A stretch of DNA of 6,954 bases from Deltaproteobacteria bacterium (GTDB taxonomy: Bacteria; Desulfobacterota; DSM-4660; Desulfatiglandales; Desulfatiglandaceae): positions 1 through 6,954 of the forward strand of contig JAFDAP010000083.1 in NCBI GenBank assembly GCA_019313765.1, in the 5' to 3' direction. The notes under the pieces were generated by a model. The model worked only from the letters and a program-made list of their open reading frames with translations, was not told the DNA's origin and did no database searches. Both the position numbers and the translations under genes were made by a program. How positions within the stretch are numbered: the stretch's first letter is position 1; every line of letters starts with the position of its first letter. Shown piece by piece: positions 1 to 6,296 of the stretch.

Positions 1-66
1 CCTGCCGAGGTTGGTGGATGAAAATACTTTCTCTAAAGGGCCAAGAATGTCTTTTAAAATAAACAT
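1..66 (-). CDS. Unidentified leftward gene, N-terminal 22 codons only
   Basis: The frame opens with ATG at 66-64 and stays open to the window edge, giving MFILKDILGPLEKVFSSTNL and two more residues. The start is supported by a near-ideal Shine-Dalgarno (AAAGGAGT, complement of 75-82) with an 8-base spacer. I do not recognise the protein. The visible part is a short mixed hydrophobic and charged N-terminus with no clear signal peptide. It is divergent from the oxidoreductase gene on the right and shares the 83-498 control region with it. The reality of a gene start is well supported by the ribosome site; the function is unknown. Confidence 0.6.
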   Translation of the reverse strand, partial: MFILKDILGPLEKVFSSTNLGR

Positions 67-74
67 ATCGAGTT

Positions 75-82
75 ACTCCTTT
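75..82 (-). promoter_or_regulatory. Shine-Dalgarno of the left-edge gene
   Basis: ACTCCTTT on the plus strand reads AAAGGAGT on the minus strand, 8 bases before ATG 66-64. It is the main evidence that a leftward gene begins at 66. Confidence 0.65.
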
Positions 83-86
83 CCAT

Positions 87-117
87 TAGGATATCAAAAA
101 GTGTTGTACATATCCTA
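87..117. repeat. 8-bp inverted repeat (TAGGATAT / ATATCCTA)
   Basis: TAGGATAT (87-94) and ATATCCTA (110-117) are perfect reverse complements separated by 15 bases. The repeat lies just upstream of the Shine-Dalgarno of the leftward gene, inside its presumed 5' leader. It could be an operator or an mRNA hairpin. The stem is AT-rich and no known family consensus was recognised. Confidence 0.4.
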
Positions 118-169
118 TCATGAAAAAGGATGGGAATCAAGTTAAAAGTCACATAAGTTATTGAAATCT

Positions 170-187
170 TTGGCATATAATATGCAA
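170..187 (+). promoter_or_regulatory. Candidate sigma-54 (-24/-12) promoter for the oxidoreductase
   Basis: TTGGCATATAATATGCAA aligns to the sigma-54 consensus TTGGCAC-N5-TTGCA. The invariant GG (172-173) and GC (184-185) are exactly 12 bases apart. The mismatches are T for C at 176 and A for T at 182. Transcription would start near 197 and run right towards the oxidoreductase, leaving a leader of roughly 300 bases. An activator binding site was not identified. The inner GCATAT-A-ATATGC is itself a palindrome, so a repressor site is an alternative reading. Confidence 0.4.
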
Positions 188-210
188 AAACTTTTCAATT
201 TCCATGCCAA
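170..210. repeat. Inverted repeat TTGGCAT ... ATGCCAA
   Basis: TTGGCAT (170-176) and ATGCCAA (204-210) are perfect 7-bp reverse complements 27 bases apart. On the minus strand the right arm begins TTGGCATGGAAATTGAA, a weaker sigma-54-like match whose -12 dinucleotide is GA, not GC. The pair may be two face-to-face promoters, each serving one of the divergent genes, or paired half-sites for a regulator. Confidence 0.35.
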
Positions 211-257
211 GTTTTCGTGTTTTGTGAACAATAATTACGCGGAATTGGCCGGACAAA

Positions 258-273
258 TTTGAAACGCTTCAAA
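258..273. promoter_or_regulatory. Redox-regulator-like dyad TTTGAA-N4-TTCAAA
   Basis: TTTGAA (258-263), ACGC, then TTCAAA (268-273) form a perfect 6+6 dyad. The inner TTGAA-N4-TTCAA has the same geometry as FNR/DNR boxes (TTGAT-N4-ATCAA), with one symmetric substitution. Extended by one base on each side it also matches 11 of 14 conserved positions of a Rex box (TTGTGAA-N4-TTCACAA). A redox-responsive operator upstream of a molybdoenzyme gene would make sense, but the assignment to any regulator is inference. Confidence 0.3.
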
Positions 274-306
274 AACGGTGAAACTTCAGTTGTTAAGGAC
301 AAATAT

Positions 307-372
307 ATGAATAGTATTATGTTTACTCAGGTACTTTTTTTCAGACAGGATATCTGGAAGAACTCTTCTTGA
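307..372 (+). CDS. Possible 21-residue leader peptide
   Basis: ATG 307 is preceded by AAGGA (295-299) with a 7-base spacer. This is a better ribosome site than any before the oxidoreductase starts. The frame encodes MNSIMFTQVLFFRQDIWKNS followed by S and a TGA at 370-372. It is in the same phase as the oxidoreductase but separated by two stops (370-372 and 400-402), so it is not an extension of that gene. It has no recognisable homology and is too short to judge by composition. It could be an upstream regulatory ORF or chance. Confidence 0.2.
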   Translation: MNSIMFTQVLFFRQDIWKNSS

Positions 373-498
373 CCCTATGCCGGGAATCGAGAGATCAATT
401 GACGAAGATTCTTTATAGCTTGCGCCTCATCAATGGATACTGTTATAAATGCTTCCAGCCTGTTACCTCCAAAATTACCTTTGAATAGAGATATGCCT

Positions 499-2547
499 AT
501 GGTCGAATTCAAACGCTCGGTTTGCCCGCACGATTGTCCCGACACCTGCGGTCTCCTTGTAGGCGTGGAGGACGGCCGTGTTCTTTCGGTCCAAGGAGAT
601 CCTGAACATCCTTTCACCCGTGGCGCAATCTGCGTGAAGGTCAATCATTATCCTGAGCGTGTTTACTCACCTCTTCGGGTCCTGCATCCGTTGAAACGGA
701 TGGGACCTAAGGGCGCAGGGAAGTTCGAGCGCATCTCCTGGGACCAGGCCCTGGACGAGATTGTCCACCAGTACAAACAGATCATCTCGGATTCCGGGGG
801 CGAGGCCATACTGCCCTATTCCTATGCAGGGACCATGGGTGTTGTGCAGTTCCACGCAGGTCACCCTTTTTTCCACAGACTGGGGGCTTCCAAGCTGTTG
901 AGGACCATCTGCAGTGCTACTGCGGAAGCGGGTTTCGCTGCAAGCATGGGAAAGATTCCCACGACGGATATCGAAAGCACGGTAGATTCGGACCTGATTA
1001 TCATCTGGGGCAGCAATACCTTATCCACCAATATGCACGCATGGCCCTTTTTCTTGGAGGCCCGCCGGCGCGGCGCCTCCATCGTGGTCATAGATCCCTA
1101 TGGAAACCGCACCGCCGGCGAGGCGGACCGGCACTTGCAGCTTAAACCCGGTACAGATTCGGCTCTGGCCCTGGGCATGATGTACGTCATCATCAAAGAA
1201 GGCATGATCGATGAGGAATTCATAGCCAGACACACGATCGGTTTCGAGCAACTGGCCGGGAGGGTGGAAGCACACCCCCCGCCCCTCGTTGAGAAAATCA
1301 CGGGCGTTCCCGCGGCTGAAATAGAGCGTTTGGCACGGGAATACGGGCAGGCACATGCCCCGTACATACGGACCGGCTGGGGTCCGGCCCGCCAGCTCAA
1401 AGGCGGCATGGCTATGAGAACCATTGCTCTGCTGCCCGGCCTGGTTGGAGCCACTCACAAGAAGGGAGGCGGCATCACTAGATCCACCTCTCCGGCTTAT
1501 GAATTCAAGATGAGCGCGGTTCTGCGTGAGGATCTGGCTCCGTCGGGAGTGCGGAGCATCAATATGGTGCAGTTGGGTCAGGCCCTGACCGCATTGGATG
1601 ACCCGCCGATAAAGGCCCTCCATGTGTACCATAGCAACCCGGCAGTGGTGGCGCCGGACTCAGCTCGGGTTCTGGTAGGTCTTGAGCGTAAGGATTTGTT
1701 CATTGTGGTACACGAACACTTGATGACCGAGACGGCTCAGTATGCCGATTTTGTTCTGCCTGCGGCCACATCTCTGGAATCCACTGATCTGTATAGAAGC
1801 TACGGGCATTACTATCTCCAGATGGCAAGTCCTGTCATTGAGCCTATGGGTGAAGCTCGCTCAACCCTGGCGATCTTCCAGGATCTGGCTAGCCGGTTCG
1901 CCTTCGCTGAGGATTGTTTTTCCGAAACAGAGGAGGAGATCATTCGAAAGCTCCTTGCATCAGGTTCACCTTATCTGGATGGCATCACGTTGGATGACTT
2001 GCAGGAGGGCAGGCCGATTCGTCTCAACGTGCAGGAGAATATATTTTCGAAAGGGTTTGGCACGCCTTCCGGCAAGATTGAGTTCTACTCCCAGAGCATG
2101 ACCGACCAGGGGCTGGACCCGCTACCTAATGGAGAACCAAGCGCAGACGAGGAGGGACAGGGCCGGTTTCATCTGCAACTGATCACCCCGCCCCGGCGGC
2201 AGTTCCTCAACTCAAGTTTTAACGAAATCGAATATCTTCGCAATCAGGCTGGGGAGCCCACAATTATGATCAACCCTAAAGATGCAGCCACGCGGGGCGT
2301 AGAGGAAAAAATGAGGGTGCGGGTTTTCAACGACCGCGGCGAGTGCCACCTTTTTGCTCACTTGACAGAGCGCACGGCGCCAGGCCTGACAGTAATCGAA
2401 GGCCTTTACTGGCCCCGTTTCATGCCGAAGAACCGGGGGGTCAACCAGTTGACCAGCCAGCGCCTTACCGACATGGGACAGAGTTGCGCCTTCCACTGTA
2501 ACCTGGTCGAAGTAGAGCCCGACACATCCCTGACGCCATCCGTATGA
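499..2547 (+). CDS. Molybdopterin-dependent oxidoreductase, iron-sulfur subunit-free catalytic type
   Basis: This belongs to the Mo/W-bisMGD oxidoreductase superfamily (formate dehydrogenase, nitrate, thiosulfate and DMSO reductase relatives). The frame is open from ATG 433 (704 codons), and residue numbers here follow that start. I prefer ATG 499 (M23, 682 aa): AGAG at 487-490 lies 8 bases upstream, ATG 433 has no ribosome site, and relatives begin just before the first cysteine. The [4Fe-4S] site is C31-x3-C35-x3-C39-x27-C67, followed by K69. C160 in RTICSATA aligns with the Mo-ligand Cys/Sec position. Cofactor-binding segments are DLIIIWGSN (187-195), IVVIDP (217-222) and H427-P443. The C-terminal molydopterin-dinucleotide-binding domain runs from about 578 to 697. 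There is no Tat signal, so it should be cytoplasmic. No electron-transfer or membrane subunit lies beside it. The substrate cannot be deduced. Confidence 0.9.
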   Translation: MVEFKRSVCPHDCPDTCGLLVGVEDGRVLSVQGDPEHPFTRGAICVKVNHYPERVYSPLRVLHPLKRMGPKGAGKFERISWDQALDEIVHQYKQIISDSGGEAILPYSYAGTMGVVQFHAGHPFFHRLGASKLLRTICSATAEAGFAASMGKIPTTDIESTVDSDLIIIWGSNTLSTNMHAWPFFLEARRRGASIVVIDPYGNRTAGEADRHLQLKPGTDSALALGMMYVIIKEGMIDEEFIARHTIGFEQLAGRVEAHPPPLVEKITGVPAAEIERLAREYGQAHAPYIRTGWGPARQLKGGMAMRTIALLPGLVGATHKKGGGITRSTSPAYEFKMSAVLREDLAPSGVRSINMVQLGQALTALDDPPIKALHVYHSNPAVVAPDSARVLVGLERKDLFIVVHEHLMTETAQYADFVLPAATSLESTDLYRSYGHYYLQMASPVIEPMGEARSTLAIFQDLASRFAFAEDCFSETEEEIIRKLLASGSPYLDGITLDDLQEGRPIRLNVQENIFSKGFGTPSGKIEFYSQSMTDQGLDPLPNGEPSADEEGQGRFHLQLITPPRRQFLNSSFNEIEYLRNQAGEPTIMINPKDAATRGVEEKMRVRVFNDRGECHLFAHLTERTAPGLTVIEGLYWPRFMPKNRGVNQLTSQRLTDMGQSCAFHCNLVEVEPDTSLTPSV

Positions 2548-2583
2548 AATCTTCTGGCTCTATGCTTTTATAACGATAGAAGA

Positions 2584-2659
2584 TTGAGTGGACAGGCACT
2601 TTATGATCAGGGTATCGTGCACGCCTTCAGGGAAATCCGGATCTTTATCTGGAAGCCTG
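2584..2659 (+). repeat. REP-like dispersed repeat, copy 1
   Basis: Bases 2584-2630 match 6704-6750 in the same orientation with only three substitutions in 47 positions (2589, 2613, 2626). The shared core is GGACAGGCACTTTATGATCA. Similarity continues more weakly as CCGG (2637-2640), 14 bases, then GCCTG (2655-2659), a spacing also found in copy 2. A small stem AGGGT (2609-2613) / GCCTT (2623-2627) survives through G-U pairs on the plus strand. The copy sits between two convergent genes and overlaps the last codons of the cyclic-nucleotide protein. GGGGACAGGCACT-type repeats are, from memory, common intergenic elements in bacteria and sometimes linked to Y1/RAYT transposases; no transposase gene is present here. 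Confidence 0.6.
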
Positions 2660-3844
2660 TAACTCCGGGTTTTCTCCTCCCTCCAAATCGTGGATTAACT
2701 GGAAGTAAGTCATATGAAGCAGGGTTTCGTCCAACCTTTCCTTTCTAATTTCTTCAAGTATTCGGGCCACCTGCGTATCTCCCTTGATGATGTCCACAAA
2801 AGCGGATCGATGAAGTGTGATAACTTCCAGGGCAGTTCGGGCCATCACCGTAGCAGTGCAAGGTTTGTTTGACAGGGCGGAGTATTCTCCGAAGATGTCT
2901 CCTGCCTTGAGTATTGCCATTGGCTTTTTAAAGTTGCCCATCTCCTCGGTGAAGACCACGGCCTCTCCCTTTTTGATGACATATAGCGTCCCTTCAGGGT
3001 TCTCCTCCCCCTCACGCAGGACACTCCCTTTGGGGGAGTATGATTCTGTCTTAAACTGCTTCATGATCATTTTTCGCTTATCCTTGTCCAAATGGGAAAA
3101 GAGCGGTGAGAGACTTAGTACGGTGTCCAAAGAGCGATTCCAGAAGGCCTGAAAGAGTACCTGGGTGACCTGAGGGTGTCGGTCGTTCAACTCCCTGATA
3201 GCCTTCCCTTCCCAGGAGAGAAGCTGACATGAGGTCTCTGCGGTGATGGTTGCGCTCCTTCTCCGGTCAGACATAAAGGCAATCTCACCTAAGAAGTCTC
3301 CCTCATCCAGAGTTCCCAAGAGGGTTTCTTTCTTTCCCCTGGCCTTTTTTGCTACCCGCACCCGCCCCTCCACAATAAGATAGATGTCGTCTCCCTTTGA
3401 TGCTTCCTTGATAATTGTCTTGTCCTTTATAACATTATGGTATCTGGATGACTTTAGAAGTTGGAGAAATTCAATCTCACCTAATTCAGAAAACAAAGGG
3501 ATGTGATGGAAGCCTTTGTACTTCTTATAGATTTCCAGGACAGGAATTTCGATGTTCTTTTGGCCTGCCATTCGGGAAAGCTGGTGCATAATCTCCACAT
3601 TGTTAACGTGAATAGAGAGTAACTCGTCGGCAACCATGACCGCCATGCTGTATTGTCCGGACTTAACAAAACTGCGAAAGGCCATCCAGAGATATGAGGA
3701 GGCCTCATCTCTTTTGCCCGCTTTATTCAAAAGATAGCCCACCCGGCTCGACGCCATGGGGTCATCGGGAGATTTCTTAAGCACTTCCATCTTTTTCTCA
3801 AGATCCTTCTGTTCTTTTTTGGAAATGGTATTTTTTTGCTTCAT
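2645..3844 (-). CDS. TPR-like protein with two cyclic-nucleotide-binding domains
   Basis: This 399-residue soluble protein starts at ATG 3844 behind AAGGAG (complement of 3851-3856, 6-base spacer). Residues 1-25 are highly charged and helical. Residues about 26-115 form TPR-like helical pairs (GYLLNKAGKRDEASSYLWMA). Residues about 117-235 are a cNMP-binding domain with the phosphate-binding cassette FLGEIAFMSDRRRSAT (184-199), keeping the Gly-Glu pair and the arginine R196. Residues about 247-360 are a second domain with FGEYSALSNKPCTAT (318-332), where C329 replaces that arginine, so ligand binding there is doubtful. There is no helix-turn-helix, kinase, cyclase or membrane segment. It is therefore probably a ligand-responsive adaptor, not a CRP-type transcription factor. 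It follows the RND permease by 43 bases on the same strand, so it is probably the second gene of that operon and may modulate the permease. The partner and the nucleotide (cAMP or cGMP) are unknown. The last codons overlap repeat copy 1. Confidence 0.85.
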   Translation of the reverse strand: MKQKNTISKKEQKDLEKKMEVLKKSPDDPMASSRVGYLLNKAGKRDEASSYLWMAFRSFVKSGQYSMAVMVADELLSIHVNNVEIMHQLSRMAGQKNIEIPVLEIYKKYKGFHHIPLFSELGEIEFLQLLKSSRYHNVIKDKTIIKEASKGDDIYLIVEGRVRVAKKARGKKETLLGTLDEGDFLGEIAFMSDRRRSATITAETSCQLLSWEGKAIRELNDRHPQVTQVLFQAFWNRSLDTVLSLSPLFSHLDKDKRKMIMKQFKTESYSPKGSVLREGEENPEGTLYVIKKGEAVVFTEEMGNFKKPMAILKAGDIFGEYSALSNKPCTATVMARTALEVITLHRSAFVDIIKGDTQVARILEEIRKERLDETLLHMTYFQLIHDLEGGENPELQASR

Positions 3845-3887
3845 CGGTCTCTCCTTAAAAGATTATCGGATTTTACTCATCCGCAGC

Positions 3888-6185
3888 CTATTGTGGCCCC
3901 CTGGTTCGGAATCGGAATGCCCCCAGTTTGATCATCGCGGGGATTAGCAAAAGGTCTGTCGCCATGGCTGCCGCAAGTGCAATGGGAAGCAGTGTCCCCA
4001 TAATTTTGACTGAAAAGTAATCGGAGATAGCGAAGGGTGCAAAACCGGCCACGAGTATGACAGAGGTGATCATGATGGCCCTTCCTGAAAAGTGAAATGT
4101 CCTGTCGAGCGCAATGTCAATATCTCTGGTCCTTTCGCGTTCGAAACGATACCTGAACAGAAAGTGGATGGTGTCGTCCACTGAGATACCAATCGCTATT
4201 GTCGCTACCAAAAGCGTGTCCGAATCCACCAAATCCCAAAACCAGCCGACATATCCGCCGAGGACGAGAAGCGGTATTATATTGGGGAGCATCGCCCATA
4301 GTCCTCCGGTAAAGGACCTGAGCGCAATGATCATCATCATTAATATAGTTAGAAAGGCGAAGATCAATCCCTTTTTTTGCCCTTCTATGAATCCTTCGAC
4401 CCATTCACCGAAAAGGGCCAGAATGCCCGTAACCTCAATCTGAACCTTATCCCCCAAAATGGCCTGACCCGCGGCCAAGGCCTTTTGGCTGGCCCTGTGG
4501 GCTGCGAAAAAGCCACTATCATTGAGGTGCAGCCTCAGTCGCATGGTCTTGTTGTCATTATCAATCATGCTCTTAAGGTCTTCACTGCCGGCCATTCTAA
4601 ACATAAAGAGGTAATTTGAAATGTCCCCTTCAGTCATGGGCCGAACGCCCCCTTCTGTCTTTCCGGGATTGAATAGGCGATGAATATGAGTGATAAGGTC
4701 AACAACGGAAATAGCCTTATCAACCTCGGGAATGTTAAGGAGGGCATTTTGATAGGAGGAGACTCGTGAAAAAAGCTCGGGGTCAATAAGCCCGTTAGGT
4801 TCAGGGGCTTCGACAAAAATGTCGACATAACTGGTCCCGTCGAAATGCTCGGAAAAGTATCGGGAGTCAACCCTGATCGGGTTATCCTTCGCCAAACGCT
4901 TGGTAATATCCGTTTCGAACTCAATGCGCGTGACGCCTACAACAGTTAATACCAACAGCGCAGCGAAGGTGGTGACGATGACCCAGGGCCTTTTTCTGGT
5001 CAGGTGAACTACAAAATCGATGGCCTCGTAGAGCAGAAGCTGGACCTTAGAAGCAGCCCCCACCCGCAAAGGCTTGGGGGCTTTCATCAATGAAAAAATG
5101 ATGGGAGTCAGCGTCATAGCGATAATGAGAGCAAGCCCCACGCCGACCCCAAGGACGACTCCCATCTGGCGAGTTACCGGAGCCGGCACTAAGGCCAGGG
5201 ATATAAATCCGAAGAAGGTCGTAATCGAGGTAAAAAAGCATGCGGCCCCGACCTCGGAGCAGGACTTTTCAATGGCCTGCTCTTTTCGTTCGCCTTTGGA
5301 TATTTCCATATGGTAGGAGCCGCACAGGTGGATCACGTCGGAAAAGGCGATGATCATGATTATGCCGGGCGTCATGGCTGTAAGAATGTTGATCTGTCCA
5401 AACAGGAGGATCGCAAAGGCCATGGTCCATGTAACGCCGATGAAAGTAACGATGAGGGTGATAAAGACCGGCCAGAACCTCTGAAACAGGATGTAAACGG
5501 TTACGAACAGCACGAGGCAGACTATCGGGAACAGACGCCCGACATTGAATTGGGTCTGCTTTAACATCTCGACGAGGATCGGGATTTGACCGGCCTGGTG
5601 TAGGTTAGCGCGATCGAACCCACTATCCTCGAAGATATTAAGTATTTCATCGACAAGCGGAGGAAGATCCTGATCTGAGCGTTTTTCAGAGAACGCGAGC
5701 TCGATCACAACCATCGAATGTCTACCGTCTTTTGAGATCAACAATCCACTGATGAGGGGGTCTGAGCGAAGTTTATCAAGGATCTTCCCGGATCGCATCG
5801 GATATTTCATGGCTAAATCCACGTAATGATCCGCTTTGGGAAACCCATCTATTACCCGGACCTCCTGTAAATCGAGAATGCTTTTTACAGTCTTAACCCT
5901 GGGAAGGGCCTTAATTTTACCTGCGACAATCTTCAGTTTTTCGATACTCGGCTTTGAAAACAGGTTCTCTTCTTCGAAAGCAATAATTATAAATGCATCA
6001 CTGCCGAATTCCTTTACCCGTTCCAGGTATCGATGAAATCTTGGACTCTCTCCGAGAAAAAGGTCGGAAATAGATCCGGAGAGTCTTACATTTGATAGAA
6101 CCACTCCGGATATGATAGTGATCAGTAATAACAGTCCCAGAACAAGAAAACGGTACCTCACGACAAATCTAATATAATTTTCCAC
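3888..6185 (-). CDS. RND superfamily / MMPL-family permease
   Basis: This 765-residue inner-membrane protein belongs to the 'predicted exporters of the RND superfamily' type (COG1033-like, related to HpnN and MmpL). It starts at GTG 6185, supported by AAAGGAG (complement of 6195-6201) with a 9-base spacer. The layout is a duplicated 6-TM plan: TM1 about 10-32, an extracytoplasmic loop 33-210, TM2-6 between about 211 and 358, TM7 391-412, a second loop 413-596, and TM8-12 between about 597 and 744. The fourth helix of the C-terminal half carries GISVDDTIHFLFRYR (656-670) with D660/D661/H664, the presumed proton-relay site. The N-terminal counterpart AFSDVIHLCGSY (270-281) keeps D273/H276 but has S272 instead of the first Asp. 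Length is usual for the family. There is no membrane-fusion or TolC partner nearby, which suits lipid or hydrophobic-substrate transport to the periplasm or outer envelope (inference). The cyclic-nucleotide protein follows directly. Confidence 0.88.
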   Translation of the reverse strand: MENYIRFVVRYRFLVLGLLLLITIISGVVLSNVRLSGSISDLFLGESPRFHRYLERVKEFGSDAFIIIAFEEENLFSKPSIEKLKIVAGKIKALPRVKTVKSILDLQEVRVIDGFPKADHYVDLAMKYPMRSGKILDKLRSDPLISGLLISKDGRHSMVVIELAFSEKRSDQDLPPLVDEILNIFEDSGFDRANLHQAGQIPILVEMLKQTQFNVGRLFPIVCLVLFVTVYILFQRFWPVFITLIVTFIGVTWTMAFAILLFGQINILTAMTPGIIMIIAFSDVIHLCGSYHMEISKGERKEQAIEKSCSEVGAACFFTSITTFFGFISLALVPAPVTRQMGVVLGVGVGLALIIAMTLTPIIFSLMKAPKPLRVGAASKVQLLLYEAIDFVVHLTRKRPWVIVTTFAALLVLTVVGVTRIEFETDITKRLAKDNPIRVDSRYFSEHFDGTSYVDIFVEAPEPNGLIDPELFSRVSSYQNALLNIPEVDKAISVVDLITHIHRLFNPGKTEGGVRPMTEGDISNYLFMFRMAGSEDLKSMIDNDNKTMRLRLHLNDSGFFAAHRASQKALAAGQAILGDKVQIEVTGILALFGEWVEGFIEGQKKGLIFAFLTILMMMIIALRSFTGGLWAMLPNIIPLLVLGGYVGWFWDLVDSDTLLVATIAIGISVDDTIHFLFRYRFERERTRDIDIALDRTFHFSGRAIMITSVILVAGFAPFAISDYFSVKIMGTLLPIALAAAMATDLLLIPAMIKLGAFRFRTRGPQ

Positions 6186-6194
6186 GTTCTCTTT

Positions 6195-6201
6195 CTCCTT
6201 T
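6195..6201 (-). promoter_or_regulatory. Shine-Dalgarno fixing the GTG start of the permease
   Basis: CTCCTTT on the plus strand reads AAAGGAG on the minus strand, 9 bases before GTG 6185-6183. It justifies choosing the non-ATG start, which places a short charged N-terminus before TM1. Confidence 0.65.
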
Positions 6202-6296
6202 ATTCGCCTTCCTGTGAGCCGAGAAAAAACGGTTCCGGCTCTTTATTTTAAACAGGCCTCGAAAGAGGGCATGATCAATTCCGGTGATTGACTTGA

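Larger units (their letters stand above)
83..432. other. AT-rich divergent intergenic/control region
   Basis: No convincing protein gene lies here apart from one possible 21-codon ORF (307-372). The stretch is clearly richer in A+T than the flanking genes. It contains the inverted repeat at 87-117, a sigma-54-like element at 170-187, the oppositely oriented ATGCCAA at 204-210, a TTTGAA-N4-TTCAAA dyad at 258-273 and a Shine-Dalgarno at 295-299. This density of symmetrical elements between two divergent gene starts is what one expects of a regulated bidirectional promoter region. Confidence 0.55.

Noticed and set aside
1021..1632. Long minus-strand ORFs inside the oxidoreductase gene
   Set aside because: These are antisense shadows of a strongly conserved coding region. 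They lack ribosome sites and have improbable compositions rich in Arg, Gly and Pro.
2548..2585. Terminator between the convergent genes (AATCTTCT / AGAAGATT)
   Set aside because: It is a perfect 8-bp inverted repeat, but the 22-base loop is long, the stem is AT-rich and no T-run follows on either strand, so it does not fit an intrinsic terminator.
6275..6291. TCAAT-N7-ATTGA as a CRP/FNR operator for the permease operon
   Set aside because: The arms are only 5 bp and the spacing does not match FNR or CRP sites. A dyad this short is expected by chance.
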